Below, piece by piece: positions 55,726 to 64,000 of a DNA stretch of 64,000 bases (within the stretch, counting starts at the first letter, position 1; every line of letters begins with the position of its first letter). The translations under genes were made by a program, and so were the position numbers. Location of the stretch: the NCBI RefSeq assembly GCF_910589235.1, contig NC_060960.1, positions 11,158,119-11,222,118 of the forward strand, read 5' to 3'. Source of the DNA: Vespa crabro. Its lineage: Eukaryota; Arthropoda; Insecta; Hymenoptera; Vespidae. Below the pieces are notes generated by a model. The model worked only from the letters and a program-made list of their open reading frames with translations, did no database searches and was not told the origin of the DNA.

Positions 55726-56218
55726 TCTAAATTAATACCAACGTGCAAAACGAGAGAAAGTGAGAAAAGGAAGACTTTCGTTGATTTAGAATCGAAATGA
55801 ATGTTATGCTTGTTTTTGCTCTTGTTATGTACAGATTTTGCACATAATTATGCAGTTATATCGTCGCATTGTGTATTATCGCATCTTTCATCGTGTAAAT
55901 GTTTTCAGATTGCGATCATTTGATGTTAATACTGTATAGTTTATGATGTTTTCTCTAAGATATCAAATATAAATAGTTTTGAATTAATCTTTTTCCATTG
56001 AAAATGGATCGTTTACTATATATCAATATTGCATTCTACTACTTTACGACCGATCGCGATCCGTTGCAGCGATTCCGCTTGCTATTGAAACGGTAAACAT
56101 GATGTTGAAAAAAAAAAAAAATTCATTATCTCTTATGTAATTACTCAGGATTGTTTAACATTTATAATATATTACGATTATGATATTGTATTTGTATTAT
56201 AATTTATAACACGTTTGA

Positions 56219-56224
56219 AATAAA
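56219..56224 (+). promoter_or_regulatory. osp: Candidate distal poly(A) signal AATAAA, osp
   Basis: Canonical hexamer in AT-rich DNA, followed by a T-rich stretch (GTATATTTGTTTCTT) that could serve as the downstream element. Confidence 0.4.
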
Positions 56225-56500
56225 ATATACAGTAACTATCGTATATTTGTTTCTTCATCTCGCATTCTTTTTATTCTGCTAAATAACAAACTCAAAATCT
56301 ATCTTGCTATCTTTATTATTTTAATAAATATTACAAGAGAGATTGACATTTATAAAATGAGATGAAAAGAGAACGATTTGATGCATTGTTTTTAAACGTC
56401 AATATTATTATGTCGAGATCCAAATAACGCGACGCAAGTAATATCAGTCGAATGGCTGAAAAAAACCAAAAGTATAAATAAAGTTTGTACGATTAACAAA

Positions 56501-58042
56501 TACTTTTCTAATAATCTTATCTTCAGAGAAAGTGTAATCTGCCATATGGTTTTATTGAGACATACTATATCATTTTTATTCGGTACATTAACTCGATCGT
56601 TAGATTACGCGTGAGATGGGAATAACCTACTACGTCAATCTAGCGGCACAGTGATGACTATATTGCCTTTCTAGTTCGTATTTTGTTAATACCTGTTGCT
56701 AAAGTCGTACGCATTACGATCGAGAAAGGTGATGATAAACAGCCTTAACAGCAACTTAATATTGTTTCGATGAGAACGGACATTGTCAGGCAAGCCCACT
56801 TTCTGATTTTCATAGGCCTCTTAATATTTGACAGCTCCACGAAGTCGACCGAAACGGAGATCTGGTAATAGGAGAACATGATACGCAAGAAAGTAATCGT
56901 GTATACGTTACGAAGTTGGCCGAAGTAGTGGGCGGGTTTACGTAAACGGCCGAAGCGGATGGACCAATCGCTAAGCAAGACATGAAGCACCTTTACGAAG
57001 TTGTACGAAGTACTCTACGTGTGGCTACGAAAAAAGCCGAAGTAAGCCGGTAATTGCGCGATCTCCTTACTCTCATACGTCTCCTCGTATCTCCCCAGCT
57101 CCACGAAATCGGCCGCAACAGAGTTCTTGTAGCAGGATAATAGAAAGTATAAAGAGGTTAACGCTAATCTCTTGCGATATTATGTTCTCCTTGTAATTCG
57201 TTCTTTTTGCGGCCAAAATTCTGTCTTTCACGAACTAGAAGGAAACAATATAGCATCATTTAAAATACATTATAGAACGTTCAAAAAATGATGGTTTTTT
57301 TGAGCCGAATAACCTTTTTCGTATATTCTAAGCAAGATGCATTTGAATTTTGAGAAAAGAATTGGCAACAATTTGTATCCTTGTTGAAAGTAAACGGAAT
57401 AAAATTTACTAAGAGATACGTAAAATATGCGTAATTAATTTTTAACGATTGTTTGTTGTAATATACAAAAGTGCGTGTGTACCTCCTCGCGGTGAGACCT
57501 GGACAATCGATATTGTATAATATTGTATGTGAAAATTATTGTTATAAACGAAGCACAAGTATCGTCGAGTTGATATTTAAGTTTATATTAAATTTATCAT
57601 TATTTCTATACCAAATGAAATTACATTTGACAAATAATAGTTTTACCTTCTCGTCGACACTAGGCGCTGCAATCAATCCTCCTCACGGTCTGTCGGTAAA
57701 GTCGAGTGAGAGAGCTTGGAAGCGTTCGGGTTAAGGTTATGTACTTTTATTGTTTCGTCAATTTATAATAGCTACTAATAATAATATTCTAATAATAAAT
57801 ATTCGTTACGAGCCGTTGAGATTCCTATTGAAATAAACGAATGCGAGGCATCTGTTGTGATTTTGTCTTAAGTAATTGTTAGTTTTCTGTTTAATCGAAT
57901 TTAGATTAGTATTTGTATATACAGTTAGTATTTGTATTTAAAGGAAGAAAAACGTTCCTTGGAAAGCGTTAGTTTCTTTATCCGCTGACTGTAAAATTAA
58001 TCAATATCTTCCTTTGAAAGCATCGTTATACTCTGATAAAAT
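56501..58042. other. Intergenic region between osp and TIM21
   Basis: No exon supported. 56840-57117 holds a cluster of a degenerate CGAAGTYGGCCGAA-like motif. The last few hundred bases must contain the TIM21 promoter, but I recognise no TATA box or initiator with confidence. Confidence 0.6.
56840..57117. repeat. Cluster of degenerate 14-bp CGAAGTYGGCCGAA-like motifs
   Basis: Related copies start at 56840 (CGAAGTCGACCGAA), 56911 (CGAAGTTGGCCGAA), 56944 (AAACGGCCGAAG), 56996 (CGAAGTTGTACGAA), 57033 (AAAGCCGAAGTAAGCCGG) and 57104 (CGAAATCGGCCGCA). The first and last sit in a longer duplicated context beginning AGCTCCACGAA at 56833 and 57097. Confidence 0.55.
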
Positions 58043-58241
58043 ATGATACTCCTAAGAGGACTAACTTGTATCTTACTTAGGCGATATCCAATAACAAGAG
58101 TATCTAGTAATTCTTATTTTTGTTGTTATAACGTTGTATTTAATGTTAAACAATGTCAATGGTATTCTACGAAAAGGGATGTAACTAAGATAGATTCCAA
58201 GGATACTAGAAACAAAGTAAGCACGGATTTTGTGGAAGTAG
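58043..58241 (+). CDS. TIM21: TIM21 exon 1: mitochondrial presequence
   Basis: ATG at 58043; 66 codons plus one base. The presequence is rich in Arg, Ser and hydrophobic residues with no acidic residue in the first 45. The donor G|GTAATT at 58242 gives VEV|VKQNT; a better-looking GTAAGC at 58217 would need a different acceptor. Confidence 0.82.
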
Positions 58242-58917
58242 GTAATTTATTTCAAGAATTTTCATCTTATTAGCTAACTCTGAAACTCTATTAACATTAT
58301 ATTAAATTTTTTGTTATATTCTAGTTAAGCAGAATACAATATCTGCCGGATACCTAGTAATTATAGCAGTGGGCATTACCCTTTCAATCTATATCGGTTA
58401 TTCCATACTATACGAATTGTTTTCTAGCAATAGCCCGTACGGAATTTACAATAGAGCTTTGGATCGTTGTCAAAAGAATACAAAAGTTTTGGATGCTCTT
58501 GGAGAACCTATAAAAGTTTATGGCGAAGGAAGAAGAAGAAGAAATCATTTCAGGTAAGATAACACTAATTTTGTTAAAACTCTTACACAAATAGAAAGTA
58601 TATGTATCAACTTATCGTAGTCATGGTTTCTACGAAAAAGATGGAATGAAATATTTGAGATTGAAATTCTATATGGAAGGGATAAGACGTAGAGGCACCG
58701 TATATGTGGAAGCAAAAGTAAGCATCATTTTTTTTATATGTTACCTCGTTCGTCGTTGCTTCGATCGGTGATCCATATAAAAGTAGAGATTCCGTTAATC
58801 ATATAAATACAATTTATGTTTCAGAACGTGTCCGATAATTACGAATTTACATATATATATATGAAGCTGGATGATGTTCTTGGAAGTGTTCTTACAATAG
58901 AACATAATGAAGAGTAG
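58043..58917 (+). CDS. TIM21: Mitochondrial import inner membrane translocase subunit TIM21 (4 exons)
   Basis: Exons 58043-58241, 58325-58553, 58621-58717 and 58825-58917 join to a 205-aa protein; introns of 83, 67 and 107 nt are GT-AG with consistent phases. The N-terminus (MILLRGLTCILLRRYPITR) is an Arg-rich presequence. One membrane segment at about residues 74-96 (GYLVIIAVGITLSIYIGYSI) is followed by ELFSSNSPYGIYNRALDRCQ, the start of the TIM21 intermembrane-space domain, with KVYGEGRRRRNHF and KYLRLKFYMEGIRRRGTVYV. In the family TIM21 is an inner-membrane protein that touches the TOM complex and guides presequence proteins to TIM23 and respiratory-chain assembly. Length is slightly below the human protein. 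The gene lies between osp and Tg on the same strand. The only doubtful junction is the exon 1 donor: G|GTAATT gives the family-like VKQNT. Confidence 0.93.
58325..58553 (+). CDS. TIM21: TIM21 exon 2: membrane segment and start of the IMS domain
   Basis: Acceptor TATATTCTAG, donor GTAAGA, phase 1 to 2. It encodes the transmembrane helix and the conserved SP-x-x-IY-x-x-ALDRC region. A run of GAAGAAGAAGAA codons gives the basic RRRR stretch near its end. Confidence 0.93.
58621..58717 (+). CDS. TIM21: TIM21 exon 3: IMS domain
   Basis: Acceptor TTATCGTAG, donor GTAAGC, phase 2 to 0. It encodes HGFYEKDGMKYLRLKFYMEG then IRRRGTVYVEAK, matching the central beta strands of the TIM21 domain. Confidence 0.92.
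58825..58917 (+). CDS. TIM21: TIM21 exon 4: C-terminus
   Basis: Acceptor TTTATGTTTCAG, phase 0, 30 codons and TAG. It encodes NVSDNYEFTYIYMKLDDVLG and SVLTIEHNEE, the last strands of the domain; human TIM21 ends in a similar TIIIED motif. Confidence 0.9.
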   Translation, partial: NVSDNYEFTYIYMKLDDVLGSVLTIEHNEE

Positions 58918-59029
58918 GAATCAGCAGTGGCGACAAATGAACGTGGCTGCGTTAATTAATTGTTTACAAGTCTCGCGAATTTTTCAGAGAAAATGAATTG
59001 TACATATAGGAGGTATTATTTTATCCATA

Positions 59030-59062
59030 GAATAATACTCATATCGTATATGAGTGTTATTC
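59030..59062 (+). other. TIM21: Hairpin in TIM21 3' UTR
   Basis: Arm GAATAATACTCATAT (59030-59044), loop CGT, arm ATATGAGTGTTATTC (59048-59062). All 15 positions pair in RNA, one as G-U. It lies 113 nt after the TIM21 stop. Confidence 0.6.
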
Positions 59063-59627
59063 CTTCATTATTCAAGATATATCGTAAATAATATATGTAA
59101 TTATATATATATATAAAATGTGCTAATGTCACATACACGTGTTTTATCTAGAGAAGAAATGATTATTAAATTCTTATAAATATTTTAGGATTTATATTGC
59201 ATTCCGTCGTTTAATCGTAACTCGATTAGAAGCTATATAATTCGAAGTACACGTCAACATACTTTTGTCCTCTTCGTACGAAGTTTTATCAAAAGAAAGA
59301 TACTAAGAAGAGGCACGTGTATCCTACGAGCTCGTCAATAGTAATCTCTCAAAGTAAGAGCGAGTACACCGAGCGCGGGAGTTCTCTCTCACGCGCTTCT
59401 TTGCCAATACCAGTAGAATCGAACTGACAGTCGTGCATCCGTCGGCGAAGTACGAGCGACTCGTTACGCATACGCGATTAAGTATGAAAAAAATCCCACA
59501 TCAACGGAGAAAATATTTCGTGATCGTCTTATAAAATAGGAATTTTAATTACGTCACAATTGACGGAGACTTTTTCTTCCTCTTTCAAACGTTCGCTTAA
59601 AACAAGTGCCGATTTAATTATTTTCTC

Positions 59628-59628
<1 letters not shown>

Positions 59629-59669
<41 letters not shown>
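59629..59669. repeat. (TA)n microsatellite
   Basis: About 20 TA units upstream of Tg exon 1a. Confidence 0.95.
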
Positions 59670-59672
<3 letters not shown>

Positions 59673-60074
59673 GGGTGAAAAGAAAATAAAGGAAGAGGAT
59701 AAAAAAGAGATTCGCTTAAACAGTTGCGGATTACGATATCTCGTTCGTTGGTAAGGAATGAAACCAATTATCAATGTCCTTAAAGATCATTGATAGATAT
59801 AACTACGTATAAAATCACGTAATCCTTCTGTAAGGAAATTTATCGGATCGAACGATTGATAAAGAACCGCGATGTTTTTCCCCCGCTCATTTTTTTTCTC
59901 TCGAAGAATCTCATATTAATCAGAATCAATAAAAGAGAAGCATAAAGCATCCTAGTCTTTCGCATATTTTTCATTAGGTTCGCTCAAAAAGGAATAGTAA
60001 AATATCGATAATATCAGGAAGAGGACTGATTATTGATAAATTAATAAAATTATCACGAACGATCGATAAACGAA

Positions 60075-60204
60075 ATGAAGAAGTGTTGTTCCTGCTTTAC
60101 GGGATTTAAGGCCGTCTTTCAACCTCAAGATAGCGGGACGGTTTTAAAACCGATATGCACCAAACCAGAATGCATGCCTCGACCACCGAATGCCTCCGAA
60201 TCAG
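60075..60204 (+). CDS. Tg: Tg alternative first coding exon 1a (Cys-rich N-terminus)
   Basis: ATG at 60075, preceded by an in-frame stop at 60045-60047. It encodes 43 codons plus one base: MKKCCSCFTGFKAVFQPQDS and then a Cys/Pro segment ending NASES. The donor is G|GTAACG, phase 1, matching exon 2. The CCxC cluster next to the start resembles the acylated N-terminus of annulin, suggesting S-palmitoylation and membrane attachment; Gly2, needed for N-myristoylation, is absent. That it belongs to Tg rests on strand, distance and phase. Confidence 0.7.
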
Positions 60205-60781
60205 GTAACGATTAATTTACTCGTACGTATCATCAAGCGCTCTTTGATATTTACTCCTACGAGAATCGGTCGTGAGCTATTTCAAGGACAGATACGAGTT
60301 ACGCATCTTCCTCGCAAAGGAAAACGATCAATGATAAAATAATTGAGATTCTCGATGAAACAAGGAAATAACATTGGTAAACATTCAAAGAGAATTACAT
60401 TTAATATCGTCAGAACGTGCGAACGAGTCGTTGGATTATCTCCGATCGAGAATTACATCCATTAAGGCTCTTTCATCCTTTCATCGATGTACCAAATTTT
60501 ATCGATAAGAGATCAGTGAGTTATCAAAATGGCTAGGGAGATATCGAGATATTTCATAATTTCAATTTTAACGGACTCTCCTTAGTAATGAATTTATTTT
60601 TACATCATTTCAAAATCCTTCGCGATAATGTATAAGCGCGTGTCATTAATATGGCATCACTAATAGAAAGAAAGAACGCCTTATGATTAGCCTAGAAATT
60701 ATGCGGAAAATGATTTCACTTGCAGGGACACGCCTATTTTGCCTACGATTATTTCGATATGGTTATATACGCTTACTCCCA

Positions 60782-60826
<45 letters not shown>

Positions 60827-61897
60827 GAATAATATTTGACCAACCTTATATCCTTTTTTCTTCGAATCGATCCATTCATCCGTCCGCAAAGTTCGAATTC
60901 GTTCGACAAAAGTTGGCCAAGGTAAAAACGCCTCGAGCGTTTACGCGCCTTTGGGAATATAATTCGCAAGTGCAACGAGCGACGGTGTTTACATTCTTCA
61001 CGGGTGTGAGCGTTTTCTGGTCGATGATGTCATTGGACTCTTGCGACGATGCGATGATATTTAAATATCCGTTCGTGCTCAAAGATCCACGTCGCTCATT
61101 GATCACGTTTCTACGAAAATTATTTATATCCGAGTTTCGAGCTGATAGAGATCCGAAAGGACAACTTTTCTTTCGTATCGAACAATGTTCGAGCGATCGA
61201 GTAACGAGAGAGAGAGAGGGAGAGAGAGAAGGAGATTTCTTTCGGCTTAGCCATCCATAAATCGTTTATTTTAATCTCGCTTAACGGAGAAGTGACCTTG
61301 ACACGAACCCTTGACACGTTCGGTCGACGTTTTTAGAGAGGATAAAAAAGATCTAGAAGAACGTACTTGGACTCGATTCGATTCGATTCGATTCGACTCG
61401 ACTCGCAAAGGAAATGTAACATTTGTACAAACTTGTACGTTCGCAAAGGAATTCATACACGTTCATTATTTCTATTTGTTAGGCAGTTGAAAGCTCTTAG
61501 CCGTCTAAAAAAAGAATTTCGTTAAACCGCGGAGCGCGTTTATTTCCCGGGGCGCCATTCTCAGCCCGTCCCGTCGAACGGAGATAGATTTAACAATTTT
61601 CTAAAGCAAATACACGGATAATACGAGTTTAAACGTATAGAGAGGAGGCCGTGAAATAGTTTCTGGTTGCAAACGGCCAAGAGTCGATCCATCTCTCACG
61701 TAATCGGCTGCCAGCGCCTGATTTGAATTATTAAAGGCGCCTTCTCGACGCGCGTGCAATCACTCGATCGGGTTGATCTCGTTTCGAGTCGTACAGATGC
61801 GTACCTCCGAGAATTCGATCGTAATCGTCCACTTTGGCAAGTTCGAGTCAGAGAACTCGGTTCTTCGAAACCATAGCTAGGAGTGATTCATAACTCG

Positions 61898-61967
<70 letters not shown>

Positions 61968-63953
61968 AAATACGTAACAAGTTTTTTCGTCGCGCTTCAT
62001 TACTCTCTTCTCTCCTGCATTTTCGTCATAATCCATACCTTGCACCTTTTCGTTAGTCGGGATGGATCCGATAAATATCGATAGACAGCAACGAGAAATC
62101 TTCATAGCTCGTGTATTTTTGCATACCTATAAATACGATTGCATAAAAATATACGGAAGTAGTAGAGTACGTCATCGGCGTATTATGAGTCAAGCATTGT
62201 AGTCCGTCCAAAATTAAATAGAATTGCCTTCGTAAGCGACAAGTAAAAACACTTAAGAGATCGTTAAACGGGGTGTCTCTAGATCGCTTTAACAAACTAC
62301 ATAATAGGCTTGGTGGAGTAATCGAGGTGACACGCTCGATCGTCGGAAATATGCGTCATTGACCCACTTGTCACAGATATCTATCGATGATCGGAAGAAA
62401 TCATAACGCGCAAATCCTTTCTCGATTAAGGATTCGATAAATAAACGGTTAGATTAGTATAGGCGTTTTCTTCGTCGAAAAATAGACGCTCGTCGAGGTG
62501 ATCGACAAATTTTTCAAACGACACGACGCAGAACGGAACAGAGCTTTCCGATATGGAGAAAAATATAGCCGATCATTTTCGAAAGCGACTTGAAAATGAT
62601 CGGCAGAACGATACCTATATGTCTATAGCTATACGTTTCGAGTTTATTACCGAAGCTCTTTATTAGCTTCGTTTGACGACTCATTTAACGATCTCTCGTT
62701 GGCAATCGATCTTGGCTGGCACGCTCGTTAATTACCCGCTATAAGGAAGCAGGCTCGTATCGAGGATCGAAATCGAAAGTCTTTCTCTCTCTCTCTCTCA
62801 CTCGCTACCTTCGTGATTCCTTTTCGACCGTATCTCGGCTATTCATCCGGCGAATGAGATTCCTTGGAAATTGATCGCGATCTGTAGAAATGGGTACTCG
62901 AGTGATATCACTTTTCGCAGATCGGTAAATCGTATATAGTTCCGCGATAGATCGCGTAGATCGCATAAAACGATAATTAATGGGAGGTACAAAGTGGGGA
63001 GATACGATCCATCGAAGGATAGAGGAGCGAGCGACCATGTATGGTCGCGTGCACCATGCACGTGCCTCGCACTTCTCCTCCGACTTGAAATGAAACAGTT
63101 GCGAATACTGACTTTCAGTGCATCTGCGGATCTACTGGAGGACTTTACCGTACCGGCTCCACCGAGCGTCGCGTTACGTCGGTAATCCATATGGATTCGG
63201 TTAGGCGCATCTTTACGAGACGTCTACCATCCGAACCGATTCCCAATCGTCGCAGAATGTTTTACAGATTTTACGATCGTTACCGTATATTCAACGATCG
63301 ACACTTCAGACCGTTTCCCTTTAGATTTCATTGTGAGTGCGTTAAACGCGCCGTCTACGCGCAACCCTCTAATCTTCTTCGATATTTTTCTTTTATTTTT
63401 TAGGGGAACATTTTAACGTGCCGATCTTGACGATTCGTCACGTCGATCCTTGCATAGAAGAGAATGGAAACGATCACAAAACTTTGAGATACGAACTGAT
63501 GACGCGCCACGGGGACGAAGCGAGACTCGTCGTCAGGCGCGGTCAACCCTTTTACTTGCATTTGACATTATCGAGGGACTACGATCCTAGCATAGACGGT
63601 ATTTCTCTAATTTTTACCGTAGACGGTGTGGAACAGCCTCAATACGGTCATGGGACCCTCGTCGCTACTCCCGTTCTCGAGCCAGGAGAATATTCCGAAG
63701 CTTCCTGGCAAACCACCATCGACGCGATAGAGCCGGCCTTTATACGGCTTAAGGTACACGATGGAACGATAACTATTTCAGCGGTCCCACGTATCCTCCT
63801 TGACAACGTTATTTTCATAGATCACACCTTCGCCGAAAGCCATCGTTGGCAAATGGAAGATGGATATCGATACTAAAAATAGAGAATCGGAAGGTGCGGT
63901 GAGCTACACGATGGACCATCCCTTTTACATTATTTTCAATCCGTGGTGCGAAG
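60075..63953 (+). CDS. Tg: Transglutaminase (protein-glutamine gamma-glutamyltransferase), 5' part, runs past window end
   Basis: Exons 60075-60204 or 63191-63332 (alternative first exons), 63404-63753 and 63821-63953 are joined by phase-consistent GT-AG introns. The common part reads VPILTIRHVDPCIEENGNDH, then LVVRRGQPFYLHLTLSRDYD, ISLIFTVDG, IRLKITPSPKAIVGKWKMDI and SYTMDHPFYIIFNPWCEG. This is a complete transglutaminase N-terminal beta-sandwich (about residues 48-190 of the Cys-rich isoform) and the start of the core domain at FNPWC. Family enzymes make calcium-dependent Gln-Lys isopeptide crosslinks, in arthropods in haemolymph clotting and cuticle/epithelial sealing. The catalytic Cys, His and Asp lie beyond 64000, so activity cannot be judged. 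It is closer to annulin/haemocyte transglutaminase than to anything else I can recall. Confidence 0.93.
60784..60824. repeat. (CT)n microsatellite
   Basis: About 20 CT units in the first Tg intron. Confidence 0.95.
61376..61403. repeat. (CGATT)n pentanucleotide repeat, short
   Basis: Same unit as the tract near 32.0 kb; about five copies, the last with CGACT. Confidence 0.9.
61902..61964. repeat. (CT)n microsatellite
   Basis: About 31 CT units in the first Tg intron. Confidence 0.95.
63191..63332 (+). CDS. Tg: Tg alternative first coding exon 1b (Arg/Phe-rich N-terminus)
   Basis: ATG at 63191; 47 codons plus one base, donor T|GTGAGT, phase 1. It encodes MDSVRRIFTRRLPSEPIPNR then RRMFYRFYDRYRIF and RPFPFRFH, highly basic and aromatic. 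It joins exon 2 across a 71-nt intron as FH-W-EHFNVPIL. The same frame is open back to 63089 and a TTTCAG lies at 63113-63118, so a longer N-terminus is possible. Charge resembles a mitochondrial or nucleic-acid-binding leader; this is inference. Confidence 0.78.
63404..63753 (+). CDS. Tg: Tg exon 2: transglutaminase N domain
   Basis: A 350-nt exon, phase 1 to 0, after TTTATTTTTTAG; donor AAG|GTACAC. It encodes the N-terminal beta-sandwich, including the family hallmark RYEL...LVVRRGQPF. The open frame continues past the donor but loses family similarity there, so the splice at 63753 is preferred. Confidence 0.93.
63821..63953 (+). CDS. Tg: Tg exon 3: end of N domain, start of core domain
   Basis: A 133-nt exon, phase 0 to 1, after ATTTTCATAG; donor G|GTACGT. 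It encodes ITPSPKAIVGKWKMDIDTKN and RESEGAVSYTMDHPFYIIFN then PWCE. The 67-nt intron before it is required to reach this frame. Confidence 0.92.
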
Positions 63954-64000
63954 GTACGTCGACATTTCTTTTTTCGCGAGATCATTGGTTTGTTATTTCT

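Larger units (their letters stand above)
54606..56500 (+). other. osp: osp 3' UTR (long form), end uncertain
   Basis: AT-rich, no coding exon seen. AATAAA occurs at 55720-55725, 56219-56224, 56323-56328 and 56477-56482; the actual end cannot be chosen from sequence alone. A short open frame at 55391-55672 shows no recognisable motif. Confidence 0.5.
58918..60074. other. TIM21 3' UTR and presumed Tg upstream region
   Basis: The first ~200 nt are TIM21 3' UTR with a 15-bp hairpin at 59030-59062; no canonical AATAAA was seen close by. The rest is upstream of Tg exon 1a and carries a (TA)n tract at 59629-59669. Inr-like ACAGTC occurs near 59427, but no promoter can be assigned firmly. Confidence 0.5.
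60205..63190 (+). other. Tg: Tg intron after exon 1a and region upstream of exon 1b
   Basis: No further coding exon supported. It contains (CT)n tracts at 60784-60824 and 61902-61964 and a short (CGATT)n tract at 61376-61403. The stretch just before 63191 must act as promoter or 5' UTR if exon 1b has its own start site. Confidence 0.6.

Noticed and set aside
56745..56990. 81-codon minus-strand frame between osp and TIM21
   Set aside because: It overlaps the motif cluster, has no recognisable domain, and could not be extended by splice sites.
58217..58330. Alternative TIM21 exon 1 donor (AAA|GTAAGC) with an acceptor after TTAAG
   Set aside because: It keeps the frame but removes the VEVVK segment that precedes the membrane helix in relatives; the GTAATT donor gives a more family-like VKQNT. 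It may still be a minor form.
60739..61260. 173-codon open frame in the first Tg intron
   Set aside because: It begins in a CT microsatellite (SLSLSL), shows no transglutaminase or other motif, and is not needed because exon 1a joins exon 2 directly in phase.

Overview
This is nuclear DNA of an animal, almost certainly an insect and most likely a hymenopteran (bee, wasp or ant). The signs are short GT-AG introns of about 65-110 nt mixed with introns over 10 kb, insect-type orthologues (outspread, an insect-style transglutaminase), no bacterial gene architecture, and very many (GA)n/(CT)n, (TA)n, (TCG)n and (ATT)n microsatellites. The order-level assignment is an inference from general character and was not tested by a search. 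All genes were found by eye, by joining open frames across splice sites whose phases agree.

Three genes lie on the + strand in the same orientation. (1) 13778-54605 holds the 3' part of outspread (osp), the insect orthologue of mammalian MPRIP/p116Rip, a two-PH-domain coiled-coil protein that links Rho signalling, actin and myosin phosphatase. Three small exons encode PH domain 1 and are separated by introns of 12.2 kb and 18.0 kb. From 45453 on, the gene is a compact exon cluster with PH domain 2, a long coiled coil, a single 2.9-kb exon, and two alternative C-termini. The window holds 2131 codons (short end) or 2223 codons (long end), and the N-terminus lies upstream of position 1. (2) 58043-58917 is a complete four-exon gene for TIM21, a subunit of the mitochondrial inner-membrane TIM23 import machinery (205 aa). 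(3) From 60075 to beyond the window end is the 5' part of a transglutaminase gene (Tg). Two alternative first coding exons, one Cys-rich and one Arg/Phe-rich, end in the same phase and both join the same common exon. The catalytic residues lie past the window.

Layout: 1-13777 is upstream intronic or flanking DNA of osp with no supported exon; 13859-26104 and 26171-44189 are giant osp introns; 44190-54605 is the main osp coding cluster; 54606 to about 56.5 kb is the AT-rich osp 3' UTR with several AATAAA signals; 56.5-58.0 kb is intergenic with a cluster of a degenerate CGAAGTYGGCCGAA-like motif; 58.0-58.9 kb is TIM21; 59-60 kb is the presumed Tg promoter; 60.2-63.2 kb is the first Tg intron; 63.2-64 kb is Tg coding.

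No mobile element, tRNA, rRNA or CRISPR array could be supported, and I see no convincing undescribed system. The most useful observations are the mutually exclusive Tg first exons, three stop-free osp introns whose lengths are multiples of three, the two osp C-termini with a tandem NAGNAG acceptor, a near-perfect hairpin in the TIM21 3' UTR, and the motif cluster between osp and TIM21.
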